Source of the DNA: a virus
Direction: 5' to 3' (one strand)
Length of the DNA stretch: 24,147 bases
IMG/VR virus record: IMGVR_UViG_3300046006_002112
Location: 1-24,147 of that record
A program made the translations under genes and the position numbers. Numbering within the stretch: position 1 is the first letter of the stretch; each line of letters begins with the position of its first letter. Below are positions 1-9,800 of this stretch, one piece after another. The notes under the pieces were generated by a model that was not told the DNA's origin, searched no databases, and saw only the letters and a list, made by a program, of their open reading frames with translations.

Positions 1-1
1 C

Positions 2-1429
2 AGGATATAAATCAACTTCATTTTCAATATGAGTTGAACCAGAACCAGATATATGACAATATGTTATATCAAATTGATGATATGAATCTGTTGTATTTTC
101 TGCTTCATTGAATACCGTTAGATAATACTTTTTTTGTTTTTCTGTCAGAGAACCTGTGTAAAACGTGGATAGTTTTTCACCAGTGCATCTAAACAAACCT
201 TTTGTCTTATATCGAAGAATTGGTAAATCATAATCCGATACTTTTGATAACTTTTTGAAAACATATACATTATTATCGTCTATTGTCAACTCTTCTATCA
301 TATCATCTATGAAATATGCAAAGTCATCTTGTTGTTGTTGTATATCATTTTGTAAAACTTTTACTTCATTAGAATCTTCTATCGGTGGTGGTGGTAATAC
401 TGATATTACACCTTCTTCCGAAATAGAGTATCGTTCTGGTTCTTCATCTGGAAATCCCACATTATTTATTTGAGTTATTCTTTCAAATAGATAATTTTTT
501 ATCATGTTCAAGTATATTATTTCAGTTCTTATCGCAGAAACCGTATAAAATGGAAAAGCAGGATTTACTTTCTGTTGTTCTAAAAATGTAGATAATCTAA
601 GTAATCTATCATCTATAATTTTTAGATTTGAACTTATGACAGTATTATCAGTTGACTCAAATAATGGTTCAGGTGAAAAAGGTTGTCCTGTTGTTACATC
701 AATAACAGGTTCTATTTGTGATTGATTGAAAGCACTCAAATTATTTGTAAATTTAGTTACAGCAGCCTCTTCTATCATTTCATCAGTCAACATTACATCA
801 CCAAACAACCTTCCTGTAAAGAATGGAGTTTGTGGATATGTAACAGTAGAATCAGCAGAACTTCTTACTATTGCAACAGAAAGATTGCTGGGTGGTGTGT
901 TTATTGAATTACCACCCTGTTGTAATTCTAAAAAATACCTCGATAGTGTATTTTGATATTCTTCCGATACAAGAAACACATAGTTTACAAAAACTATAAA
1001 TTGTGGTTGATTGTATATGTATATTACTTTATTTGAATCGGAAGTATCAAATGACCAATTTTCTTGAATTGGTAGAGAGCTTGCATTTGGGTCTTTGAAA
1101 GGGTTTCTTCGGGTATATCTATACAGTACATCTAAACTAGACAAAAATGATTTGTCTATTTTAGTATAGAGTGATAGTTCGTCCAAAGTCTTTTCATTCA
1201 GTTTTCCCATTTCATAGTAGTTTTGAATATCGGGAAGTTGAGAATTTAGTTTTTGAATATCAACATTTTCATTTGTTGATAAAAAAATAGATTGATGTCT
1301 TCCTGATTCTACCGTGTTAGGAACATTTATAACTTCAATGGTTTTACCGACGTTTAGTGGTGAATTAAATTCACCTTGCCATAAAGAACCTATAAAGCCA
1401 ATTTCTTTGATTTCATATTCCGCTGCCAT
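2..1429 (-). CDS. Virion structural protein, module-family member (partial, C-terminus outside window)
   Basis: The frame is open without a stop from the ATG at 1429-1427 to the window edge, giving 476 residues. It begins MAAEYEIKEIGF. The ATG lies one base after the TGA of the preceding gene; no clear Shine-Dalgarno sequence is seen. Residues 1 to about 400 are unlike the neighbours. They include a short run of four prolines (PPPP, near 355) and a QQQQ stretch (near 373). From about residue 413 (RYKTKGLF) the sequence matches the start of the module shared with the next three genes: compare AKTKGLF in the 837-residue neighbour and ETRGLW in the 366-residue one. It is followed by KYYLTVFNEAE and HISGSGST, which correspond to EYYYEVW and HYAGSGSA. 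The rest of the module must lie beyond coordinate 1. The likely role is a peripheral baseplate or tail-fibre component; this is inferred from position and paralogy only. Confidence 0.85.
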   Translation of the reverse strand, partial: MAAEYEIKEIGFIGSLWQGEFNSPLNVGKTIEVINVPNTVESGRHQSIFLSTNENVDIQKLNSQLPDIQNYYEMGKLNEKTLDELSLYTKIDKSFLSSLDVLYRYTRRNPFKDPNASSLPIQENWSFDTSDSNKVIYIYNQPQFIVFVNYVFLVSEEYQNTLSRYFLELQQGGNSINTPPSNLSVAIVRSSADSTVTYPQTPFFTGRLFGDVMLTDEMIEEAAVTKFTNNLSAFNQSQIEPVIDVTTGQPFSPEPLFESTDNTVISSNLKIIDDRLLRLSTFLEQQKVNPAFPFYTVSAIRTEIIYLNMIKNYLFERITQINNVGFPDEEPERYSISEEGVISVLPPPPIEDSNEVKVLQNDIQQQQDDFAYFIDDMIEELTIDDNNVYVFKKLSKVSDYDLPILRYKTKGLFRCTGEKLSTFYTGSLTEKQKKYYLTVFNEAENTTDSYHQFDITYCHISGSGSTHIENEVDLYP

Positions 1430-1430
1430 A

Positions 1431-3944
1431 TCACCAGTTCAATCTAATTTTTATTAGAACGTCATTATCAAACGATTTATTGATTGGTTTACTTAGTTTA
1501 GCAACAGCAAGTAGTTCATTGAAATCATTATAAAGGCCAACAGAAGTAATATATGTCTGTGGATTTTTATCAAAACAAGGATGGAAGAATAAACCATCAC
1601 TACCACTAACATATGTTGGATTATTACTATAGTTTGCAAACGGTGCTGCAACTCTAACAAAGTAATGATTTGTTGTCTTATAGTTCAAGTTTCTTGCTTT
1701 CATGTATGAACCAGTTGCACCAGAACCACTTATTGATGTAAACAACTTGAAGGCATTGTCACCTGCAACATTACTACCAGTAACAGTATTGAATCCAAGT
1801 TCGGTATTCATTTTATATGGATCAAGAACAATAATACCAAGATTTGGATAAACAACACCATATGTGTGACGTGAGGACGTTGCATATACACCATATGTCA
1901 AACTACCACTTATGACATCATAAGACACATATGGATCATGTGTACAAGATACTGTATCTGATCTGTCACCTGAATCATCAATAAATGTTAGAATCTTGTT
2001 AGAGGATGAAACTGCAACATTACTTCCTGTGAATACATTGTTCGCATAAGAACCACCTCTCAATTCGGCAAGAGCAATTTCCCAATTACCAGGGTCAACT
2101 CTATCACTCATACCTCTTCTATTGAAGTTTATGATATAAATATCTTTTGATGCAGTTGGTTGACCATTAGTGTAGAATGTAAATTCAGTATCCGGTAAAT
2201 CAAGTGCTATTGATCTGTATTGACCATACACAGAACGAGTTGGTGTGTCATTCAATTCACCTTCGGCCCAAGTCGAACCGGAACCTTGATTATGTCCATA
2301 TGACAAAGCAAAGTACGGTGTTTTTCCACATGAGTCACAATCTGTAACTTCGTAGTAATACAGTTTAGATGAAGTTGATTGTGTTGAACTTGTGTGATGA
2401 CATTCAAGTGACTGAGCCCCATCAAATAGACCTTTAGTCTTTGCACGAATTTTTGCATTCATGACATCTTTACCTAAATCAAGAGGGTGATATACCTTTA
2501 CAGTTTCAGGTGAACAGTCTGCATCTTGTTTTCTGAAATATCTTACAAACGCACCTTTTAGATATGGTTCAACCAAACCGTCGTCATAAATTCGTGTTAC
2601 GTCTTTTTTGATTATTCCAAAACACTTATCTGAAGGATCGTCTTCTTCATATTCTACAATGTGCTCTTTGTATTTACAGTTTGGATCTCGTCCCGCATCA
2701 ATAAACTGTGTTAGTCTTGCTTTGAAAGTTCTTGTTGGAATTACTCGTTCACTTTCATATCGCAATGGTGGACGGTTCATCGCTTTAGTTGCAAAAACCG
2801 GTATACCTACTTTGTACTCTCCAAGTTGATATTCATCTATGAGAGATACAACAGCAAGTCTACATGGTTTATTTGGGTGTTGTTGTGGTGCACCACTACT
2901 ACCGCCTTCGACGGGGACTTTTTCAGTCTCATCAAACACCCGTCTTGAACCTGGTATTTCTTCTTCCTCACCAAATGTAGGACCATCTTGTGGTGGTGGC
3001 GGACCTCCATCGCCTCCGGTTGGAGGAGGAGGTGGTGGTTGAGATATACATTTACCTTTTTCACCACATTTTGCCTTTACAGCTCTACTAATAACACCAG
3101 ACGGAGTTGAAAACTCGTTATAAATAACTTGATTATTAGTTATTGTTCTTACATCATCATTTTCAAATGCAACTTCATTTGTAAATCTATAATTGAAATA
3201 CTCTTCAAATGTATCAAATGTTGGAAATGATTGTCTTCCGGCATCTGATTGTGCGGCATTTGCACTAAAAAGATTGGCATTACATCCGACTGACCATTTT
3301 TTATTATACCATCCTAAATTTTCTTTACTACTCAGAGAGACAGTATTATTTTGGAATGTCTTATCGAGTGTGTCTAATATAAGACTTGAACCAGGACCAA
3401 TTTCACTCAAATCATAATATTGTTCGGCAACTGCTCTTTTTCCACCATCAGGACAATTTTCGTAAAATTTAGAAGATTTTGATCTTCCAAGTTCTACCCA
3501 TCCAAGTTTAGTTTCTCCATTTTCACAACATTTATAGATTTCACCTATAAGAATACATTGTTTATTTATGTCAACAAAGTCAGGACTAGAGTATTCAGCA
3601 AAGTTTTTTGTCCCAAGTTCTTTTATCTTACCGATTCTATATGTTGCATTTGCACACGGGTCTTGCTGTGGAGTTTCTGTTGTTCTTGGTGCAATAGACT
3701 GTGTTTGTGGAGCATTTACTCTGACCACACCGTTTCCTAAATTAAATTGAGTTGTCTCAATAAATTCAGTAGGAGTATCAGTTATCAACTGAGTCGCAAA
3801 TGTAACTGGATTTGCTGCTACAACTTGTTCAGGTGTCAAACCCGTTTGACTGAAAATGACTCCAGCATAGTAGTCTTTTCTTTCTTTCGTTGGAGAATTC
3901 TGCCAAAAATTTATATTCTGTACTATTTCCTGTTGAGTTGCCAT
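1431..3944 (-). CDS. Virion structural protein, cysteine-rich head plus C-terminal shared module (837 aa)
   Basis: This is the largest complete member of the four-gene module family. Residues 1-300 are unique and cysteine-rich, with C-C pairs and CGEKGKC near 293-299. Residues 302-324 are a proline/glycine hinge (six consecutive prolines, then a glycine-rich stretch, then four prolines). Residues 360-500 form a further unique region with more cysteines. Residues about 501-837 are the shared module. Its hallmarks are YYYEV, SYGHNQGSGS, a DTPTRSVYGQYR segment, INFNRRGMSDR, the string TGSNVAGDN and the terminal YITSVGLY followed by LLAVAKLSKP. The TGSNVAGDN string is shared exactly with the 366-residue paralogue. 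The gene starts 11 bp after the 356-residue gene; the Shine-Dalgarno is weak. Function is not recognised. A multidomain baseplate-periphery or fibre protein is the most likely reading, with the module acting as a common attachment or oligomerisation unit. Confidence 0.88.
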   Translation of the reverse strand: MATQQEIVQNINFWQNSPTKERKDYYAGVIFSQTGLTPEQVVAANPVTFATQLITDTPTEFIETTQFNLGNGVVRVNAPQTQSIAPRTTETPQQDPCANATYRIGKIKELGTKNFAEYSSPDFVDINKQCILIGEIYKCCENGETKLGWVELGRSKSSKFYENCPDGGKRAVAEQYYDLSEIGPGSSLILDTLDKTFQNNTVSLSSKENLGWYNKKWSVGCNANLFSANAAQSDAGRQSFPTFDTFEEYFNYRFTNEVAFENDDVRTITNNQVIYNEFSTPSGVISRAVKAKCGEKGKCISQPPPPPPTGGDGGPPPPQDGPTFGEEEEIPGSRRVFDETEKVPVEGGSSGAPQQHPNKPCRLAVVSLIDEYQLGEYKVGIPVFATKAMNRPPLRYESERVIPTRTFKARLTQFIDAGRDPNCKYKEHIVEYEEDDPSDKCFGIIKKDVTRIYDDGLVEPYLKGAFVRYFRKQDADCSPETVKVYHPLDLGKDVMNAKIRAKTKGLFDGAQSLECHHTSSTQSTSSKLYYYEVTDCDSCGKTPYFALSYGHNQGSGSTWAEGELNDTPTRSVYGQYRSIALDLPDTEFTFYTNGQPTASKDIYIINFNRRGMSDRVDPGNWEIALAELRGGSYANNVFTGSNVAVSSSNKILTFIDDSGDRSDTVSCTHDPYVSYDVISGSLTYGVYATSSRHTYGVVYPNLGIIVLDPYKMNTELGFNTVTGSNVAGDNAFKLFTSISGSGATGSYMKARNLNYKTTNHYFVRVAAPFANYSNNPTYVSGSDGLFFHPCFDKNPQTYITSVGLYNDFNELLAVAKLSKPINKSFDNDVLIKIRLNW

Positions 3945-3955
3945 AGTTTTTTATC

Positions 3956-5026
3956 TTAATAATCTAATTTAACTTTTATTACCAATTCTCTATCAAACGA
4001 TTTCTTTATTGGCTTACTCAGTTTAGCAACCGCCAATAATTCTTGATTATCATCATACATACCAACAGACGTTACATATACCTGTGGGTCTCTCACCATT
4101 GAATCATACTTGAGTATTCCACTGCTTGAACTAACAAAACTATTATTTGACGAGTAATTATATTCCCCGTTGAATAATCTTACGAAGTAATATGTGGATG
4201 ATATAACTTCACTAGTTCTTCCTTTGAATGAATAAGACGCAGTATCAGCTGCTATGGCACCACTTATAGATGTAAATAATTCGAATGTGTTATCAAATCC
4301 ACTCGCAGTCGCAGGTACTCTTCTTGTATTGAAAGAAGCCGATGCATCCAAAGCTTTTCCATTCAAAATTATCACACCTCTATCTGGGTAGAAAAGTCCC
4401 CACGGTGTTGTGTCTGCTGTATAAATTCCATTTGCAATAGAACCACTTCTAACATTATAAACTCGACCACCTTGTTGAGCTAATTCTGTTGTTGTAGTTG
4501 TTGCATCATCAATTAGCGTTGTATAATTTGCAGAACCACTGTGTTTGAAAGTCAACTGCCATGATTTAGTGTCCATTCTGTCTTTGAATCTTGCACGATT
4601 TATGTTTACGGCATAAATGTATTCTGATGTTTCATTATTTCTGAATGTGAATAATGTATCACCTGGGTCAAGGAGCATCTGTCTATATTGTGCATATACT
4701 GTTTTTGTTGGATAATCGTAAACATTTTGATTAGCCGAACCAGTGGATGAACCACTACCCATAGAATCACCATATGCCAAACTAAATTGTGGTTCTGCAC
4801 CAAAAGAATTGGATTGACTGTTGAATATCTCATAGTAATATCTTTTCTGATTTGCAGATTGGAATGAACTTGTAAAAATTCCAGTCAATGATGCTTGATT
4901 GTTTGACCAAAGTGGTGCGGACACAACTTCTTTTTGATTTGGAGAAATGTCTATATCATCCACAAATGGTGTGAATGTTTTTCCATTTCGTAAACTTTTT
5001 CTTAATAGTATTTCTTCTTGTGTCAT
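3956..5026 (-). CDS. Virion structural protein, shared-module paralogue (356 aa)
   Basis: Almost the whole protein is the shared module, after a head of about 35 residues that starts MTQEEILLRKSLRNGK. Module landmarks in order are PLWSNNQASLTGIF, RYYYEIFNSQ, LAYGDSMGSGSS, PTKTVYAQYRQ, INRARFKDRMD, the region around TTPWGLFYPDRGVI, and the end YVTSVGMYDD then LLAVAKLSKPIKKSFD. It lacks the TGSNVAGDN string found in two paralogues; the equivalent region reads RRVPATASGFDNTFELF. It lies 5 bp after the 366-residue gene and 11 bp before the 837-residue gene, so the three are almost certainly co-transcribed. No enzymatic motif is visible and no specific T4 counterpart is recognised. High Ser, Thr, Asn and Tyr content fits a beta-rich virion protein. 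Confidence 0.88.
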   Translation of the reverse strand: MTQEEILLRKSLRNGKTFTPFVDDIDISPNQKEVVSAPLWSNNQASLTGIFTSSFQSANQKRYYYEIFNSQSNSFGAEPQFSLAYGDSMGSGSSTGSANQNVYDYPTKTVYAQYRQMLLDPGDTLFTFRNNETSEYIYAVNINRARFKDRMDTKSWQLTFKHSGSANYTTLIDDATTTTTELAQQGGRVYNVRSGSIANGIYTADTTPWGLFYPDRGVIILNGKALDASASFNTRRVPATASGFDNTFELFTSISGAIAADTASYSFKGRTSEVISSTYYFVRLFNGEYNYSSNNSFVSSSSGILKYDSMVRDPQVYVTSVGMYDDNQELLAVAKLSKPIKKSFDRELVIKVKLDY

Positions 5027-5031
5027 AATTT

Positions 5032-6132
5032 TTAATACTCAAGTTTTACAGTAATTGATAGTTCGCTATGGAAAGATTTTTGAAGTGGTTTGCTTAGTTT
5101 AGCAACAGCCAATAAATCTCCACCAACTTTGTCATATAAACCAATGCTGGTGATATATGTAATTGGTTCAAGAGTAAATTGAGAATTGTTCAAAAATCCA
5201 TCACTTCCTGTATAATATGTTGGATTTGTAGAATAGTTGAATTCGTTGTTAGAAATTCTTACAAAGTAAAAGTCTTGATGTTTTATATCTACTGCTCTTG
5301 CAGTAAAACCATTACCTGTTACTGCTGCACCACTTATAGCGGTGAACAACTTATAACTATTATCTCCAGCTACATTACTTCCAGTTACAGTATTGAATGA
5401 TGATGATTGATTCAAAGAATTCGCAGATATTAGAATTGTACCAATATCTGAATAAACTAGTCCATAGTAATGTGGATTTGATGGATTATAAATGCCGTCA
5501 TCCAAACTACCACTAACAAGATTTCTAACAGGGGATGGTATTCCATTATATCCTAAACCGTCACTCTTATCAACAGAATCATCAATAAGTTTTATAATCT
5601 GTGGGTTTGAACCAGATACTTGAACTGCACTTCCAGTGTGAGAAGAATTTACTTTTCCACTACCACTCAATGCCGCGATATTTATTTGGAAATTTCCTGG
5701 GTCAAGTTTATCACCAACTTTACTTCTATTGAAGTTTATGGCGTAAAAATCATAAATTGTTGTTTGTGATGAATTTCCTAACTTGAATAATGTTTCATCA
5801 TGTTCAAGACAGAGTAGTCTATATTGTGAATATATTGCCTTGGAAGGAGTATCACTAATCTCTCCACCAGGAGATGCAGAACCCGAACCAGCATAGTGTC
5901 CGTATGCAACTGAAAATATTTGTGCATCTTCACAATCTAATGAAGCTGAGCTCCAAACTTCATAATAATATTCTTTAGAAGAGGTTGTTTGTAATGAGCT
6001 CGTAAAAAATGTAAACAACTCTCCTGTCCCATTAGACCAAAGACCCCGTGTTTCAACAACAGTTTCAGCGGATTCCATTGGCATATTTGTTGCATCTAAT
6101 GGTCTACTGACAGCTCTATAAATTCTTGACAT
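5032..6132 (-). CDS. Virion structural protein, shared-module paralogue (366 aa)
   Basis: This is the first module gene in transcription order. It starts MSRIYRAVSRPLDATN after a 25 bp gap carrying AGGGAA about 9 bases before the ATG, a usable ribosome binding site. From about residue 28 (VETRGLW) to the end it is the shared module: KEYYYEVW, VAYGHYAGSGSA, DTPSKAIYSQYR, INFNRSKVGDKLDPGNF, IKLIDDS, YYGLVYSDIG, TGSNVAGDN, FYFVRISN, YITSIGLYD, LLAVAKLSKPLQKSF. It is closest by eye to the module of the 837-residue protein, through the shared DPGN, IDDS and TGSNVAGDN positions. Its role is probably a baseplate-periphery or fibre component. It is not recognisably T4 gp8, gp9, gp10, gp11 or gp12, although it sits where those lie in T4, after the wedge genes. 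Confidence 0.88.
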   Translation of the reverse strand: MSRIYRAVSRPLDATNMPMESAETVVETRGLWSNGTGELFTFFTSSLQTTSSKEYYYEVWSSASLDCEDAQIFSVAYGHYAGSGSASPGGEISDTPSKAIYSQYRLLCLEHDETLFKLGNSSQTTIYDFYAINFNRSKVGDKLDPGNFQINIAALSGSGKVNSSHTGSAVQVSGSNPQIIKLIDDSVDKSDGLGYNGIPSPVRNLVSGSLDDGIYNPSNPHYYGLVYSDIGTILISANSLNQSSSFNTVTGSNVAGDNSYKLFTAISGAAVTGNGFTARAVDIKHQDFYFVRISNNEFNYSTNPTYYTGSDGFLNNSQFTLEPITYITSIGLYDKVGGDLLAVAKLSKPLQKSFHSELSITVKLEY

Positions 6133-6157
6133 AATAAAATTCCCTATTTGTTTTTAC

Positions 6158-6835
6158 TTATAAACCGGTTGGTCGTTTATCTAAAGTAACATTCACTACA
6201 ATTCTACCACCAGTTTCATTTGCAGTTACAATAACCTTTGTTGTTTTTGTGGTAGAAATGAAATCAGCAGCTGGCTTTGGTGATACCTGAAATTCTAAAC
6301 CTATTACTGACATAGAGTTTGCTGTTTCAGAATCTCCTGACATAGATGCAACTGGGTTGTTGGCATTTGCGATGCCTCGACCTGTAATTGTCATATAGGT
6401 ACTGTCTAAAAGAGTTGCGGTGTAACCCAACTGAGCATTTAGTGCAGTTGCCTGTACACTTGTCCCGTTGAATCTTGTTTCTGGGATTATATTCTGTCCT
6501 TGTGGAATTGTTCCGGCTACAAGTGAAACTGTTTGTGGCGTTACCAATGTCAAATATGGAATTGCAGTTGTTCCTTTTGGAAGTGTAATCAATTTATATT
6601 TCATTGATTGTGTTTCGTCTGGAACCGCCTCTGTTATTGGCATATTTTCGATTGCAACACCATAATAATCAGATCCAAGTGGGTGTGCTGGATTCCATAA
6701 ATCATAATCAATTTCATCATCTGCTAATGCAAACTGTGTAATTTTGAAATTGTTTCTACCTTTTGCCAAAAGTTCGCGACCTTTCTTTGTCAAGATGGCA
6801 TCTACGGTAATCGAGGTATTGTCTAAATAACCCAT
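6158..6835 (-). CDS. Virion structural protein, MGYLDNTSITVDAILTKKGR family (225 aa)
   Basis: The N-terminus (residues 1-40) carries the strongly patterned stretch TVDAILTKKGRELLAKG followed by FKITQFALADDEIDYDLWNP. I recall this as a conserved small structural protein of marine T4-like phages; no biochemical role is known to me. The remainder is beta-rich, with a long Thr/Val/Ala segment. The C-terminus (KVIVTANETGGRIVVNVTL) looks like an immunoglobulin-like beta-strand pattern, which is inference. Translation start is well supported: AAGGAG at 6849-6844 lies 8 bases before the ATG. It follows the largest intergenic gap in the window, so it may have its own promoter and head a transcript with the four module genes. 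Placement suggests a connector between wedge and peripheral structures. Confidence 0.85.
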   Translation of the reverse strand: MGYLDNTSITVDAILTKKGRELLAKGRNNFKITQFALADDEIDYDLWNPAHPLGSDYYGVAIENMPITEAVPDETQSMKYKLITLPKGTTAIPYLTLVTPQTVSLVAGTIPQGQNIIPETRFNGTSVQATALNAQLGYTATLLDSTYMTITGRGIANANNPVASMSGDSETANSMSVIGLEFQVSPKPAADFISTTKTTKVIVTANETGGRIVVNVTLDKRPTGL

Positions 6836-6897
6836 GTTAGTTACTCCTTGTTGAATATAATGTTACTCATATAAATATACATATTCTTTATTTTCCT
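6836..6897 (-). promoter_or_regulatory. Largest intergenic gap (62 bp), candidate late promoter region with strong RBS
   Basis: The gap between the 1328-residue gene and the 225-residue gene is very AT-rich. It ends in a strong Shine-Dalgarno AAGGAG at 6849-6844. Every other junction in the window is 25 bp or less, so a promoter for the downstream genes could sit here. I could not point to a convincing gp55-type TATAAATA on the coding (minus) strand; the perfect octamer present (6870-6877) is on the plus strand. No hairpin followed by a T-run is obvious, so read-through from upstream is also possible. Confidence 0.35.
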
Positions 6898-9800
6898 TTA
6901 GATTCCACTATTCGCAGAATACTGATTTAGATTTATTTGATTCGGATCTACGAAAAATAATTCTACAACGGCCTTTCCATCTGGTGTAGATCTTGTTTCA
7001 ATGTTTACATCCGGTCCTGATAATTTACATCCTTCAAATCTTTGATTACGAATTGAATTAGTCAAATTATTTGGATTTTCAAAACTTGCGGTTACAAATT
7101 GATATGAAGAGTAGTTTCTTTCATCAATATCTCTACTACTCGTATAATAAAACTTGTAAGCACTATAATAATTATCAAGTCTATATGATTGATACGTTGT
7201 AAATACGAATGTAGATTTTCCAGAATCTACACTAGATGTTGCCCATCCAGTTCCATAACCAACATCAGGGCTTCCTTCAAAATATTCAACATTTAGTTTT
7301 TTAGAAGGGCTTGAGAAAGAACCAAATACAGAAGAAATGTTGGCTATTACTTTACCAAAATTTTTGTTAGCGATAACTGAAAAATAGTTTACATATTGAG
7401 ACGAAATAGAACTCGTTGATATTTGTATACTTGTTTTTATTGGTGTAAACCTATCGCGTATAAAATTGGCAACGTGACCTCTTGAACTCGATATAATTGC
7501 AGAATATGGTTTTGCAAATCCAGTTGGTGTTACAACTTGATTATAATCACCAGACACATTTATATCTTGAGAAGATTCTATTTCAAGTGGTATATCAAAT
7601 TCACCTTCAATTTCTTGATAAGAACTTTCATTTTCAAATCCAATCAAGATAGTTGCTTTTTTAGAAGATACAGAAACCGTTGGTGTACCTGATGATGATA
7701 TTTCGTTTGTTCGTAGTGAGTTGTTTGGTTCTCCACTAAAGTTTCTTACTACTTTTACTTTTGAACGTTCAAGTACATTTGGTTCAATTACCAAACCAAG
7801 TATCTCATTTACACGGGCCGGAAGTGTTTGACGTATCTGTTCAAAAACACTCAAATCAAATTGAGATATTAGTCGTATGTATGCCGTAAAATCATTCTTG
7901 TTTGGATATTTTTTCCAATATTCACGGGCAAACCATTTTAGTTTTGGATATTCTTCTTTATCAATATTGGAGTATTCTCCAAAATAATCATCAATAGTAG
8001 TATATCCGATTGCCTCGTATATGTCCTCATTTATAATATTCTGTGGAGAAAACGCAACCATCAATTTGTTAGAATCAATACTAAACTTATCAAATTGAGA
8101 AACTTCAGACGAATAGTTTGGATCTAATCCACCAATCAAAGAACCAGAGTCAATCCTTACCTTTTCAGAAAATGGAGTATTGTTTCCAACCGTTGCAACT
8201 TCCATATTATAGGTTTCGGTTATTGATTCAAACGCATCATAGTTAAAACCAATCAATGAGGCAGATTTTGGAGATGTGTAAAAACTTGTCTTTGTTTGGT
8301 CTGGGTGAGAACTTACGATACTTGATGTTTGAGTCGTATCAAATTCTTGCCAGAACTTGAATTGTGCTTGTAAATCGTAGAATGATGATGTTGCTGTATT
8401 ACCATTGTATGCACGAGGTGCCATGACATGGTTGTTGAAAGAACTCTCATTTAGTTTATTTGTCCAATATCTCAATTCAAAAATTGAACCTGATAGTATG
8501 TTACTGGTTTGTGGATTCGAACCAGAGCCAATGTATAATGTTCCATCAGACGACCAAGACCTATTGTAACTACCGCTAGTTGTTCCATTTACAACAATAC
8601 TACCAGAACGTTCTATTACAAGTTTTCCGTACTTAGAAGTCTTTACATAGAATCTGTAAATTTGATTTGATGATGTTGCATCATTACTATACTCTCTTGT
8701 TATCATAAGATTCAGAGGCACATCATCGTAGAAATAATCGTCATATATTGATGCAGACGTATAAGTAGTTCCATTACCTAACCAAAAAGTAACAGAACCT
8801 TTACCAACATCTGTTCCATTCTTCTCCATAGTTACAAACCAATCAACTCTACTTCCAGAATTTTTTTGAAGAAGAGTTTGTATTTGATTTCCAGTATAGG
8901 AATATCTTGATTCTGGTTCCATCTTCCAACGGAATGTTAGAGTATCAGGATATAACCATGAACCAGTTGGTGTTGTTATTTTTTCCCAAGGAGTAGTTAC
9001 ATAATTTGGTACAGTTGGTACTGGTAAAGACCCTCTGATGTTTAGATAGTAAGTATGTTTTTCCCACTCTGTTCTTGGAATAATTCCTAAATCTGCATTA
9101 TCGGGTCCACCAAATTCTCTTATCGTTAGAAGAGTTTGTGGAATACCATAGGCAGCAAGTAAAGCCTTTATACCACGAGCAGTTCCTTTTGTTTTGTAAA
9201 TATATGGGAGATTATTGAAAATACGTCTCCATACTTCTTTAGTTCTTTCTTCATATGTCTTGGAAAAATACTTGCCTATAGTTGTTTTACCAGTCCATAT
9301 TGGTTCTGTACTACCACTTAGTCCGAGGGCATATTCCCATAAATCCTTTGTCTGTGTTCCATGTGAAAGAGTCCAACCAAAGTTACGAGTTGCATCATAA
9401 ATCAAATCTTGAGATAAACCAGATCTAGGATTTTCTTCTCGAAGATTCTTTTTCAAAATGTGATCTGTGTATAGATACATTATATCAAAATGTTGTCCAA
9501 GCATATTGACAAATGTAACAGCTTGTTCGTTATCAGAGTCTTCTCGAATGTGGTCTGGTAGTGCCTTTGAGAGGGCATAATAATTTTTCGCATCGTATTC
9601 GTTTGCAAGTGTTATTATAGAATCAGACCAATCCTCAACAAACGAAGATGTATAGGAGTAAAAATTGAATTTTCCTACTTTAGTTGATATATCATAAACA
9701 CTAGCAGTCGAGTTCAATTCATATTTTGGGTACGGTGAAATTGATGCACTTATTTGATACGTGTAACTGAAACTGCCAGTCGAATCATAATACAAGTATT

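Noticed and set aside
255-956. Short plus-strand open frames at 255-473, 722-907 and 726-956
   Set aside because: They lie antisense to a continuous 476-codon minus-strand frame with clear paralogy, so they are shadows.
3956-6132. Naming the module proteins gp8, gp9, gp10 or gp12 by position
   Set aside because: I could not match any of the characteristic sequence of those T4 proteins; position alone is too weak.
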